The notes: generated from the letters alone by a model not told the origin. 64,000 nucleotides of DNA from Streptomyces sp. f51 (GCF_037940415.1 NZ_CP149798.1:3096501-3160500), one strand, 5' to 3'; positions 24,378 to 32,679 are shown, counted from the stretch's first letter. Translations and numbers: made by a program.

Positions 24378-25352
24378 ATGTCCGCTCGTAACCGTCGGAG
24401 CACCGCAGCCGCCGTCACCGCGGGAGCCGCCGCGCTGCTCGCCCTCTGCGGCGCCGCCGCCAACGCGATGGCCGCTCCGTCCTCCGGGGGCGGTGCCAAG
24501 GCCGGTGCCGCGATGGTCGCCGCGGCCGCGTCCACCCACACCCTCACCGTGCCCAGGGGACTGACCATCAGCGACGGCACGCGCCACGTCGTGGTGAACG
24601 GCAGGTCGATCGACTTCGGCACCGTCGTCCGTGACCTGGCCTGGAACCCGGCCGGCAGCAAGGCCGCGTTCGTCGACGGGCACGGCAACCTCGTCGTCTC
24701 CGACCCCGACGGCAGCCACCGCGTCACCGTCGCCGCCAACGCGGGCGGCCAGACCTGGTCCCACCCGACCTGGCAGGTGAGCGCCGCCGACCACCAGAAC
24801 CAGATCCCCGCGAAGAACAACCTCATCTTCTCGGCGAAGATCAACGGCAGGACCGTGCTGGAGAGCGTCAAGGCCACCAGCAACCACGGAAGGCCGGCCA
24901 GGATCAGCCTCAACAACGAGCCGGGCGAGAGCGGCCTCCCCCAGTCGGACAACACCTGGCCGAACGCCGGCGGCTACGGCACCGCCGTCTACGCGAACAC
25001 CCACGACGGCGAGGTCTACATCCGCGACGACTACCTGCGGCAGCAGGGCCACGCACTGGCCAAGGGGTCCGAGCCCGCGCTCTCCGCCGACGACGAGGAA
25101 GTCGTCTTCGTCCGCTCCGTGCACGGGCACGACCACCTCTTCGTCGAGGACTTCGGCGGCGCCGCCCCGGTCGTCAAGGACGTCACCCCCCACGCCACCA
25201 CCGACTACACCGAGCCCGCCTGGTCGCCGAACGGCAGGACGATCGCCTTCCGCGCCCCGAACGGCGTCTACACCATCACGAAGACCGCCCACGGTTTCGG
25301 AGCACCCGTCAAGGCCTCCTCGCACACGGGTCTGCCCGCCTACCGCGGCTGA
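24378..25352 (+). CDS. Secreted TolB/PD40-type beta-propeller protein
   Basis: 324 residues from ATG at 24378 (GGGGGAA before it). The signal peptide is TAAAVTAGAAALLALCGAAA. Repeated propeller blades include VVRDLAWNPAGSKAAFVDGH, SEPALSADDEEVVFVRSVHG and EPAWSPNGRTIAFRAPNGVY, the WSPDG-type motif of PD40/WD40-like secreted propellers. No catalytic residues are apparent, so it is probably a binding protein. It stands in the same relation to the TagF-like gene at 21959 as the propeller at 16863 does to its own TagF-like gene. It overlaps the convergent next gene by 13 bp. Confidence 0.8.
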   Translation: MSARNRRSTAAAVTAGAAALLALCGAAANAMAAPSSGGGAKAGAAMVAAAASTHTLTVPRGLTISDGTRHVVVNGRSIDFGTVVRDLAWNPAGSKAAFVDGHGNLVVSDPDGSHRVTVAANAGGQTWSHPTWQVSAADHQNQIPAKNNLIFSAKINGRTVLESVKATSNHGRPARISLNNEPGESGLPQSDNTWPNAGGYGTAVYANTHDGEVYIRDDYLRQQGHALAKGSEPALSADDEEVVFVRSVHGHDHLFVEDFGGAAPVVKDVTPHATTDYTEPAWSPNGRTIAFRAPNGVYTITKTAHGFGAPVKASSHTGLPAYRG

Positions 25353-25948
25353 CCGCCGGCCGGTCCGCCGCCGGAGCGGGCCAGTTCGGCCCTGAGCTCC
25401 GGCAGGTGCTGGTCGGCCGTGTCGTGCGGCAGGTACTCGACCACGTCGAGGAAGCGGAACAGGACCTGCGTCTTGGTGACCGCGAACTCGTAGTCGCCGT
25501 AGCCGACCACGGCACCCATCTCCCCACGGACGGCACCCCGGACGACATGCGCGGTCATGTCGTCCGGGGTCTCCGCCGTCAGCCCCCTGCGCGCGTTGGG
25601 CCGCGCCAGGTACGGGCAGACCATCGAGGCGTAGAGCATGCACGCGCGGTGCCCCGGGGCCTCCAGGGTCGCCGCCATGTTGCGGTACGGCCGCCCGGCG
25701 GCGAGCGCGTCACCGATCGCCGCGCTCTCCGCGGCGCCGACCACCCGCCACACCGGACCCCTGGGCATCAGGGTGTTGCACACCGAGCACAGCCGCCGTC
25801 GCGCGCACTCGGCGCTGCGCCCGTAGTCCGTGAGCGCGAACTGGGGGTCGTCGCCCTCCCACGGGGTGATGGCGGGCACGGGATACCCGCGACCGTCACG
25901 GGGTCTGACCTCGACGGCGGCCGGCATGGGAACAGAATCGAATCGCAC
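25340..25948 (-). CDS. Conserved actinobacterial hypothetical protein
   Basis: 202 residues from GTG at 25948; an ATG seven codons later is an equal alternative. A CSVCNTLMPRGPVWRV segment near residue 55 and later Cys residues (HRACMLYASMVCPYLARP) give four cysteines that might bind a metal. The C-terminal part has GDYEFAVTKTQVLFRFLDVVEYLPH. There is no signal peptide or membrane helix. I recall relatives only in Streptomyces-type genomes with no assigned role. It is convergent with, and overlaps by 13 bp, the propeller gene. Confidence 0.7.
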   Translation of the reverse strand: MRFDSVPMPAAVEVRPRDGRGYPVPAITPWEGDDPQFALTDYGRSAECARRRLCSVCNTLMPRGPVWRVVGAAESAAIGDALAAGRPYRNMAATLEAPGHRACMLYASMVCPYLARPNARRGLTAETPDDMTAHVVRGAVRGEMGAVVGYGDYEFAVTKTQVLFRFLDVVEYLPHDTADQHLPELRAELARSGGGPAGGQPR

Positions 25949-26027
25949 ACCCCATGGTGAACCAGATGCCCGCCCGGCGTCACCGTGTTCGCGCGTCGCC
26001 GGGCGGCCGGGACCGCGCAGACACGAC

Positions 26028-26327
26028 CTAGGCGGCGCCGCTGACGTCCGGGGCGACGTAGCGGCGGTGGAGCGGGTTGAAGGACACGTCCGGTTCGCCG
26101 GGGAGGCCGGCCTTCTGGATCGCGGGGGCGAGGCGCTCGCCGAAGAAGGCCTCGAACGCCTGCTGGGACTCCCAGACGTCGGTGACGTGCAGGCCCTGCG
26201 CGTCGAACCAGGCCACGTGCATCTGTCCGCCGGCCGCCGGGATCTCCTCCCACTGGACCGCGTCCCGCACCGTGTCGTACTGCTCCGGCGTTGCTTCCGC
26301 CCAGTGCATCGACATCACGATTGCCAT
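26028..26327 (-). CDS. Small dimeric alpha/beta-barrel (ABM-like) protein
   Basis: 99 residues from ATG at 26327 with GGGAG 5 bases before; the frame is open further upstream but reads poorly. The sequence MSMHWAEATPEQYDTVRDAV, HVAWFDAQGLHVTDVWESQQ and AFEAFFGERLAPAIQKAG has the beta-alpha-beta pattern of antibiotic-monooxygenase-like or EthD-like ferredoxin folds. A short conserved tail NPLHRRYVAPD follows. Such proteins may be oxygenases, heme enzymes or just binding proteins. No catalytic assignment is possible. It is monocistronic by spacing. Confidence 0.7.
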   Translation of the reverse strand: MAIVMSMHWAEATPEQYDTVRDAVQWEEIPAAGGQMHVAWFDAQGLHVTDVWESQQAFEAFFGERLAPAIQKAGLPGEPDVSFNPLHRRYVAPDVSGAA

Positions 26328-26585
26328 GTCCGGCTCCCTGTTGCTCGTAGTGGTGACGCCGCTCCCGCACCAGCAGACACGCCCGCGCCGCCGCTCACAT
26401 CTCCACGGCGGCCGAAGGCGTGCCCCCGCCGGTACCGGGCATCGGGATCGTTCCACCGGCCGGGCCGCACCGGACAGAGCGTGCGGAGGCACACCGGCGC
26501 CCGCGACAGGCCCCGTACGCTCTGCCGGCGCGCGCGGTCCCGGAAGGGGGCCCCGCGGGGCCCCGCGACCGGGTGCGGGGCGCGC

Positions 26586-27461
26586 TCAGGACTGGTACAC
26601 GCGGTCCGTTCCCGGGCCGCCCGAGAGGGTGTCGGAACCGGAGCCTCCGTGGAGGAGGTCGTTGCCGCTGTTGCCGTAGATCCTGTCGTTGCCCGCGTCG
26701 CCGTAGAGGCGGTCGTCACCCCGGCCGCCCTGGATCAGGTCGGCGCCCGCGTTGCCGTGGATCGTGTCGTTCCCGTCGTCGCCGTAGAGGCTGTTGTCCT
26801 GGTCGACATAGCTGCCGTCGGCCTCGCTCACGCCGCCGCTCAGGACGTCGTTGCCGGAACCGCCGTGGCAGGTGTAGCCGCAGGAGGTGAGGGTGTCGTC
26901 GCCGGCGCCGCCGAACGCGCCCTCGCCGTAGACGCCTCCGCCGCCGGACAGGTGGTCGTTGCCGTCCTGGCCGTAGAGGACGTCACGGCCGTGGCCGGTG
27001 AGGGTGTCGTTGCCCCTCCCGCCGTAGATGCGGGAGTAGCCGGCGTTGTCGGGGTCGACCGTCGCGGTGTCGTTGCCGTCGCCGAGGTTGACGATGAGGG
27101 TGTCGAGGTCGGAGGCGGAGGTGTTCGGCTCGGTGACCGTGCAGACCGCCTGCGTGGTGTCGCCCGAGGCGGGGCGGACACAGCCCGCGCCGAGGGAGAT
27201 CCGCACCGTGTCGTCGAACGTGTAGATGTAGTCGGCGAGTTGGGAGTCGGGGTCGGTCGCGCCCAGGGCCCAGGAGATCTTCAGGTGGTTCGTCTGGCCC
27301 GCGGCGGCCGTGTAGTAGAGCTTCTGGCCCGTGGAGTGCGCGGTGGCGCTGCCCGCGGTCGCGGCGGCCGCCGTCGGGGCCACGACCGCCGCGGACACGG
27401 CGGCCGTGGCGGCGACGAGCGCCAGCACTCTGGGAAGGGCGGTGGTTCGACGACTGGACAT
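26586..27461 (-). CDS. Secreted RTX (hemolysin-type calcium-binding repeat) protein
   Basis: 291 residues. A Sec signal (RVLALVAATAAVSAAVVAPTAAA) is followed by a beta domain of about 110 residues (YTAAAGQTNHLKISWALGA). Eleven nonapeptide repeats of the GGxGxDxLx class run to the end, for example GGRGNDTLTG, GQDGNDHLSG, GDAGNDRIYG and GGSGSDTLSG. These should form a calcium-loaded parallel beta-roll after export. There is no type I secretion signal or ABC exporter nearby, so it uses Sec, as is normal for Gram-positives. A C-G-Y-T-C loop interrupts the repeats mid-way. Function is unknown, perhaps surface adhesion. Confidence 0.88.
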   Translation of the reverse strand: MSSRRTTALPRVLALVAATAAVSAAVVAPTAAAATAGSATAHSTGQKLYYTAAAGQTNHLKISWALGATDPDSQLADYIYTFDDTVRISLGAGCVRPASGDTTQAVCTVTEPNTSASDLDTLIVNLGDGNDTATVDPDNAGYSRIYGGRGNDTLTGHGRDVLYGQDGNDHLSGGGGVYGEGAFGGAGDDTLTSCGYTCHGGSGNDVLSGGVSEADGSYVDQDNSLYGDDGNDTIHGNAGADLIQGGRGDDRLYGDAGNDRIYGNSGNDLLHGGSGSDTLSGGPGTDRVYQS

Positions 27462-27646
27462 GGTTCCCCCTCGGTGGGTTCGTGCGGCTCGGCGGCCCCG
27501 GCGGGTCCGGCGTTTCCGCCGTTCCCGAACCGTGCGCGCCGGACGTACGGGTCGGACGTGCGCGCCGGGCTGGTGCGCCCGGTCATCCCGTTCGACCCCC
27601 TCGGAGGACGGGGAGTTGTGACCCCTGTCGTACAACTTTCGCCGGT

Positions 27647-28879
27647 TCAGGGAGAGTTCACCTCGGATTGCCGCCCCCGTGGTGCGGACGGCTCCGTGCG
27701 TTGGCCGACCGGGGACGCGGCGCGCCGGCGGAACAGGGCGGGGGCCAGGGCCAGCGTCACGGCGATCGAGGCGGCGGCCATCACCGTCATCGCCGTCGCG
27801 GGCGCCACGAGTTGGGCGATCCCGCCCGCCAGCGCCGCGCTCACCCCCTGCATGGTGACCATGCCCGCCGTGTGGAGTCCGAGCGCGTGGCCGCTGAGTT
27901 CGTCGGGGATCAGGGCCACCAGACGCTCCTGCTGGATCAGGCTCGCCCCGAAGCCGGCCGAGGCGAGCGCGGCGAGGGCGGCCGCCACGGCCACGCCCGG
28001 GCGCAGGAAGAAGAAGAGGTACGGCGTGGCGAGCAGCAGCAGGAACGGGATGCCCAGGCGGGCACGGATCCGGGGCGGCAGCAGGCGTCCGGTCGTCACG
28101 TCCCCGGCGAACATGCCGAGGGCCGCGAAGGCGAACAGGACGCCGGCCCGGCTCGGCGCGTACGCCACGTACAGCGATTCGCAGCCCACGACCAGCCCGT
28201 TCGGCACCCAGAGCAGGAGATAGAGCGTGCGGCGCTCCGGCGAGGAGAAGAGGCGGGCGTTGGCTCGCCAGGTCCGGGCCACGGACGGGCGGCCCACGGC
28301 CCGGGGCGCACGGGGGGTGAGGCCGAGCCCGGCGGTCAGGGCGGCCGCCAGATACAGCCCGGCCGCCAGCAGGAGGGTGGCGCGCGGGGACAGCAGGGCC
28401 ACGAGGACGCCCCCGGTCGCGTACCCGGCGATCTGGGCGATCCCGCTCATCATGTTGAACACCGAACGCCCCAGCAGATAGCCCTCCTTGGCCAGGATCT
28501 CGGTCAGCAGGCCCCACAGGACCCCGCCGCCGAAGGACTGGACGAGCCCGAGGAGCAGGAGAAGCGCGAAGACCGCCGCGACCGGGAGCCCGGGGATCGC
28601 CATGGCCGCCGTACCGAGCCCGAAGAGGAACGCGATGCCCGCCACCGTGGCGCGCGGGGGCAGCCGGTCGGCGGCGGAGAGCAGGGTGGCCGCGCCGATC
28701 ACCTGGACGAGCGAGGGGCCGAACATGCTCAGCGCGGTGAGCAGGGGCGATCCGGTCGCCCGGTACACGAGGGTGCCGAGGGCCAGACCGCTCACCGTCG
28801 AGGCGGTGGTCCGGAAGCAGGACGACAGGAAGAGCGGGGTGAACTCCCGCGTGCGGAAGAGCTCCGAGTAGCTGCGCAT
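27647..28879 (-). CDS. MFS transporter paired with an ArsR regulator
   Basis: 410 residues, about 12 membrane segments, from ATG at 28879 (MRSYSELFRTREFTPLFLSS). The middle loop (LTPRAPRAVGRPSVARTWRA) separates two six-helix halves. PDELSGHALGLHTAGM lies in the second half. It belongs to the small actinobacterial exporter group that is nearly always divergent from an ArsR-type gene, as here (29035). Substrate unknown. The shared promoter carries a perfect 7-6-7 dyad that is the probable ArsR operator. Confidence 0.85.
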   Translation of the reverse strand: MRSYSELFRTREFTPLFLSSCFRTTASTVSGLALGTLVYRATGSPLLTALSMFGPSLVQVIGAATLLSAADRLPPRATVAGIAFLFGLGTAAMAIPGLPVAAVFALLLLLGLVQSFGGGVLWGLLTEILAKEGYLLGRSVFNMMSGIAQIAGYATGGVLVALLSPRATLLLAAGLYLAAALTAGLGLTPRAPRAVGRPSVARTWRANARLFSSPERRTLYLLLWVPNGLVVGCESLYVAYAPSRAGVLFAFAALGMFAGDVTTGRLLPPRIRARLGIPFLLLLATPYLFFFLRPGVAVAAALAALASAGFGASLIQQERLVALIPDELSGHALGLHTAGMVTMQGVSAALAGGIAQLVAPATAMTVMAAASIAVTLALAPALFRRRAASPVGQRTEPSAPRGRQSEVNSP

Positions 28880-28913
28880 CCGCGGAGTCTGTGGGGTCGT
28901 AGCTGCCGATAGT

Positions 28914-28933
28914 GTTTCGCACAGAGGCGAAAC
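28914..28933. promoter_or_regulatory. Perfect dyad GTTTCGC-N6-GCGAAAC
   Basis: Arms 28914-28920 and 28927-28933 lie between the divergent MFS and ArsR genes, 35 bp from the MFS start. It is a good candidate operator for the ArsR protein. On the minus strand it is followed by CACTAT, a plausible -10. Confidence 0.7.
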
Positions 28934-29034
28934 GTCCGGGGAGAACGGGCCGGAAGCGGCAGCCCGGGGGCAGGGAACCAAGGGCGGGAGCCGGGGACGG
29001 CGAACCCGGCGCAGGACAGAGTCAGGGGGCGGGC

Positions 29035-30042
29035 ATGGGCTGGTGGCAGGTGAACGCCGACACCCTGGCCGGAAGCCGTTTCGTCCTGTCACCGCTCGCC
29101 GAGACGTTCGCCGCGCTGAGGCTGCTGCACGTCGGCACCCCCGCACACCCCGGTGAACGCGCCTGGCTGGACGCCCGCCTCCCGGCGTACCGCGCACGGC
29201 TCGCCGCCGACCCGGTCACCGCGCTGCTCGTGCGCTGCGGACTCGGACGCGAGTGGATCGCCGACTTCCTCACCCCGGCCCCGCACGGCGACGGGACCTT
29301 CGAGACCGAGGTCGCCCGGGTGCGGCGGGTCCCGCCCGGGGAGGCCCGCGGCCATCTCGTGCGCGCGGTCGGCGGCCCGCTGCCCGCCGCGCTCGCGGAC
29401 CGCGACGATCTGCCCGAGCGCGCCGCCGCGCTGTTCACGGCCGTCTGGGAGGAGTCCGTACGGCCCGACTGGGAACGCCGGCGGCGGATCCTGGAGGCCG
29501 ACGTGACGGCCAGGACCGCGCGGCTGGGCCAGGGCGGCTGGGCGGCGGCGCTGGAGGGGCTGCGGCCCGGGACGCGCTGGCTCGGCGGCAACCGGCTCCA
29601 GGTCAACCTGCACGAGTACCCGCCCCGCGAGATCTCCGGCGCCCAGCTCGTCTTCGTGCCCGTCACGCCGCAGGCCGGATGGGTGTCCTGGGAGGAGCCC
29701 AGCCGGTACGCGGTGGTCTACCCGTGCTCCGGGGCGCTGGCCGACGCGGGGGGCGCGGTCGTGCCGGAGAGTCTCGGGGCGCTGCTCGGGACGGCCCGCG
29801 CCGGCGTCCTGGTCCGCCTCGACTCGCCCCTGTCCACCAGCCAGCTGGTCGCCGTGACCGGGCAGGGTCTCGGATCGGTCGGCCGCCATCTGCGGGTGCT
29901 GCTCGACGCGCGGCTCGTGGAGCGGCGGCGGGCCGGACGCTCGGTGCTGTACGCGCGGACGGCCGCGGGTGAGGTGCTTGTCACAGCGCAGCGCGACCGG
30001 CGGACCCACGGCACCGGCGGGGGCGCCACCTACCGGAGTTAG
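29035..30042 (+). CDS. ArsR-type winged-helix regulator with a large N-terminal domain
   Basis: 335 residues. The winged helix is C-terminal (LDSPLSTSQLVAVTGQGLGS, then VGRHLRVLLDARLVERRRAG and RSVLYARTAAGE). It is preceded by about 240 residues of a domain seen only in actinobacterial ArsR proteins (possibly DUF5937; from memory). That domain opens FVLSPLAETFAALRLLHVG. The classic metal-binding ELCVCDL box is missing, so metals are unlikely ligands. It is divergent from the MFS gene at 27647-28879, with a dyad between. Its stop is 9 bp before a glutathione peroxidase gene, suggesting co-transcription. Confidence 0.82.
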   Translation: MGWWQVNADTLAGSRFVLSPLAETFAALRLLHVGTPAHPGERAWLDARLPAYRARLAADPVTALLVRCGLGREWIADFLTPAPHGDGTFETEVARVRRVPPGEARGHLVRAVGGPLPAALADRDDLPERAAALFTAVWEESVRPDWERRRRILEADVTARTARLGQGGWAAALEGLRPGTRWLGGNRLQVNLHEYPPREISGAQLVFVPVTPQAGWVSWEEPSRYAVVYPCSGALADAGGAVVPESLGALLGTARAGVLVRLDSPLSTSQLVAVTGQGLGSVGRHLRVLLDARLVERRRAGRSVLYARTAAGEVLVTAQRDRRTHGTGGGATYRS

Positions 30043-30051
30043 CATCCGTTT

Positions 30052-30558
30052 ATGACTACTGACAACACCGGTTCCTCTGTCCTCGACATCGAGATCGGCG
30101 CCCTCCAGGGGGGGTCCGCCGACCTGTCCCAGTACGCGGGCCAGGCCGTCCTCATCGTGAACGTGGCCTCCAAGTGCGGGCTGACCCCGCAGTACGCGGG
30201 TCTGGAGCGACTGCACGCGCGGTACGCCGACCAGGGCTTCACCGTCCTCGGCGTGCCCTGCAACCAGTTCCTCGGCCAGGAGCCCGGCAGCTCCGAGGAG
30301 ATCGCCGAGTTCTGCTCCGCGACCTACGGCGTGACCTTCCCGATGACCGAGAAGGTCGAGGTGAACGGTGAGGCGCGGCACGGCCTGTACGAGCGTCTGA
30401 CGGGCACCGCCGACGCCGAGGGCCACTCCGGCGACATCCGCTGGAACTTCGAGAAGTTCCTGATCGGGCGCGACGGCACGGTCGTCGGCCGCTTCTCGCC
30501 GCAGACCGAGCCCGAGGCGGCGGAGCTCGTCTCCGCGGTCGAGAAGGCCATCGGCTGA
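30052..30558 (+). CDS. Glutathione peroxidase-family (thioredoxin-dependent) peroxidase
   Basis: 168 residues, the normal length. The catalytic tetrad is complete: Cys42 (NVASKCGLTPQY), Gln72 (VPCNQFLGQEPG), Trp131 and Asn132 (DIRWNFEKFLI). The active residue is Cys, not selenocysteine. Since Streptomyces use mycothiol, such enzymes normally draw electrons from thioredoxin, and Cys88 (EEIAEFCSATYG) is positioned as a resolving cysteine. It is a cytoplasmic peroxide or lipid-peroxide defence enzyme. It follows the ArsR gene by 9 bp and precedes a MerR gene with its own promoter. Confidence 0.93.
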   Translation: MTTDNTGSSVLDIEIGALQGGSADLSQYAGQAVLIVNVASKCGLTPQYAGLERLHARYADQGFTVLGVPCNQFLGQEPGSSEEIAEFCSATYGVTFPMTEKVEVNGEARHGLYERLTGTADAEGHSGDIRWNFEKFLIGRDGTVVGRFSPQTEPEAAELVSAVEKAIG

Positions 30559-30575
30559 CACCTCGCCTCCTGGCG

Positions 30576-30606
30576 TTGACCTTGCCCCAGGGACAAGGGG
30601 GAGCGT
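30576..30606 (+). promoter_or_regulatory. MerR-type promoter with 19-bp dyad
   Basis: TTGACC (30576-30581) is followed by a 19-bp spacer and GAGCGT (30601-30606). The spacer overlaps CCTTGCCCCAGGGACAAGG (30580-30598), a dyad with one mismatched pair. A long spacer filled by a dyad is the hallmark of MerR-controlled promoters. Confidence 0.7.
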
Positions 30607-30650
30607 CCCTGTCACCGGGCGGAAGGCGCCCGGTGACGGAGGATGACAGG

Positions 30651-31499
30651 GTGGACAAGGACCTGCTCACCATCGGCGCGTTCGCCTCGCGGGCGCGGCT
30701 CTCGGCGAAGGCGCTGCGGCTCTACGACCGGCTGGGTCTGCTGACCCCGGCGCACGTCGACGAGGTCAGCGGCTACCGCTACTACCGCGCCGAGCAGACC
30801 GAACGGGCCCGGCTCGTCGCGCTGCTGCGCCAGCTGGACATGCCGCTGGCGCGGATCGCGGACGTGGTGGAGGCGCCCGGTCCGCGAGCGGCCTCGCTGC
30901 TCGCCGCGTACTGGGACGGTGCCGAGGCCAGGTTCGCCTCGCAGCGGGCACTCGCCGGTTACCTCCGTGGACGTCTTTCCGGGAGGAGTTCCGAGATGTA
31001 CGAGAAGTTCGTCGTCGAGAGGGCCGAGGTGCCCGAGCAGGTCGTGCTGACCGAGAAGCGCCACGTCCTGGCACCCGAGCTGCCGGTGTGGATCCCCGGC
31101 TCACTGGGACGGCTGGAGCAGGGCGCGGGCGAGGCCGGGGGCGTCACCGGGCCGCCGTTCGTCGTGTACCACGCCGAGGTCAGCACGGAGAGCGACGGCC
31201 CGGCGGAGTCGTGCGTGCCGGTGGCCGACGAGGCCGCTGCACGGGCCTGGGCGGAGCGGCAGGGCCGGGCCACCGGAGCCGCGGTGCGCGTCGAGCCGGC
31301 CCGGAGCATCGCGTTCGTCCGCATCACCAAGGCGCAGGTCGCCCACCCGCAGATCCTCGCCGCGTTCGAGGCGGTCGAGGCCTGGGCCGGCGAGCGGGGG
31401 CTGTCCGTCGACGGGCCCTGCCGGGAGATCTACTTCGCCGACTGGGACGCGGCGGGCCCCGGGGACCCGGTGTGCGACGTGGCGTTCCCGGTGAGGTGA
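30651..31499 (+). CDS. MerR-family regulator with GyrI-like effector domain
   Basis: 282 residues from GTG at 30651 with GGAGG 8 bases before; an in-frame GTG six codons earlier is less likely. MerR HTH: LLTIGAFASRARLSAKALRL YDRLG, followed by SGYRYYRAEQTERARLVALL and the dimerisation helix. The C-terminal 160 residues (FVVERAEVPEQVVLTEKRHV ... PCREIYFADW) resemble the AraC-ligand/GyrI-like fold used by BmrR-type regulators to bind lipophilic drugs. It probably activates its own promoter and maybe an unlinked efflux gene. Confidence 0.85.
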   Translation: MDKDLLTIGAFASRARLSAKALRLYDRLGLLTPAHVDEVSGYRYYRAEQTERARLVALLRQLDMPLARIADVVEAPGPRAASLLAAYWDGAEARFASQRALAGYLRGRLSGRSSEMYEKFVVERAEVPEQVVLTEKRHVLAPELPVWIPGSLGRLEQGAGEAGGVTGPPFVVYHAEVSTESDGPAESCVPVADEAAARAWAERQGRATGAAVRVEPARSIAFVRITKAQVAHPQILAAFEAVEAWAGERGLSVDGPCREIYFADWDAAGPGDPVCDVAFPVR

Positions 31500-31609
31500 C
31501 GGGCGCGCCCCGGCCGCCCTGCGCCATGTGCCGGGTGGGACGAGGCGGGGGGCGTGGCGTGGCCCCGGTGGCGTGAGGCGAGGGCGTGGCGTGGCCCGGC
31601 TGCCGCGCC

Positions 31610-31648
31610 GCGCCCACCTTCGTGTGGTGCAGCGCCCACCTTCGTGTG
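31610..31648. promoter_or_regulatory. Two 17-bp direct repeats, 22-bp period
   Basis: GCGCCCACCTTCGTGTG at 31610-31626 and 31632-31648, identical and two helical turns apart, about 80-115 bp upstream of the hydrolase start. This looks like a side-by-side activator or repressor site. A second, looser repeat (GGCGTGGCGTGGCCC at about 31550 and 31582) lies just upstream. Confidence 0.5.
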
Positions 31649-31724
31649 ACATTGCGGGCACCGCACCCGGGAGCCGTGTACGAGTTGGGAGTTTCGGTGG
31701 TCTCGTCCCTCTCGGGAGTTCGCT

Positions 31725-32660
31725 GTGCCTTCTGTCGCTTCCTCGGTCCATGCTCTCGCCCCCGTGACGGGAGGCGGGGCATCCACGGAAGTGGCGGAGT
31801 ACCGGCTCTCGTGGGAGGGCTACGGGTACACCGCCCGGGTCGCCCGGTACGGCTCCCCCGTCACGGAGCCGCTGCTGGTGCTCGGCGGGTCCGACCAGAC
31901 GCGGTACTCCTGGACGCGGCACGAGCGGTGGCTCGGTGAACTCGGGACGATCGTCACGGTGGACCTGCCCGGGTTCGGGGACGCGGACTTCCTGCCCGCC
32001 GAGCACGGGATCGGCTTCCTGGCCGAGTGCGCGGGCCACCTGCTGCGCGAGCTGGGGCTCGGCCCGGTGAACCTGTACGCGGGGTGCTACGGCGGCGCGG
32101 TCGGGCTCCGGCTCGCCCAGCGGTATCCGCACCTGCTGCGCAGGATCGCCGTCCAGGGCATGTCGGACCACATCCCGCGCTGGTTCTCCGAGGCGCTCGT
32201 GGGATGGATCGGGCTCCTGGAGCAGGGACGCGTGCGGGAGACCGCCGAGGAGTTCGTACGGTGCTTCGTGCCGCCGCCCGGCGACCGCACCGTACGCAAG
32301 CACGCGGCCCTGACCCGGCTGATGTACCAGCAGTTCGCGGCCCAGACCCCGCACGACGTCATGGTGACCATCGAGCGGAACCGGCGGCTGCTGGCCCACG
32401 AGTGGTACCGGCGGGCGCCCGTTCCCGCCGTCCCGTACCTCGCGTTCACCGGCGAGCACGACACGCTCACCACGCCCGACATGGTCCGCTCGGTGGCGGC
32501 GGACCTGCCGGGCGCCTGGTTCACCACGATCGCGGAGTGCGGCCATCTGGCGCATCTCCAGCGGCCCCGGGACTTCTGCGATCTGCTGGTCCGCTTCTTC
32601 CGCGACGGCAGGCCGGAGGACTCCGGCCTGCCGTACTGCACGCCGTTCGAGCGGTTCTAG
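31725..32660 (+). CDS. Alpha/beta hydrolase with a cysteine nucleophile
   Basis: 311 residues from GTG at 31725 (GGGAG 6 bases before). Alpha/beta-hydrolase landmarks are VTVDLPGFGDADF, the nucleophile elbow NLYAGCYGGAVGL with Cys121 where Ser is usual, GEHDTL with the acid Asp246, and ECGHLAHLQRP with His274. A Cys-His-Asp triad is known from dienelactone hydrolases, but the surrounding sequence is of the carboxylesterase/acyltransferase-like type. The N-terminal 25 residues are low complexity. There is no signal peptide. Substrate unknown; it could be an acyltransferase or thioesterase partner. Confidence 0.78.
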   Translation: MPSVASSVHALAPVTGGGASTEVAEYRLSWEGYGYTARVARYGSPVTEPLLVLGGSDQTRYSWTRHERWLGELGTIVTVDLPGFGDADFLPAEHGIGFLAECAGHLLRELGLGPVNLYAGCYGGAVGLRLAQRYPHLLRRIAVQGMSDHIPRWFSEALVGWIGLLEQGRVRETAEEFVRCFVPPPGDRTVRKHAALTRLMYQQFAAQTPHDVMVTIERNRRLLAHEWYRRAPVPAVPYLAFTGEHDTLTTPDMVRSVAADLPGAWFTTIAECGHLAHLQRPRDFCDLLVRFFRDGRPEDSGLPYCTPFERF

Positions 32661-32679
32661 GACGCCGGGGACCGGGTGC

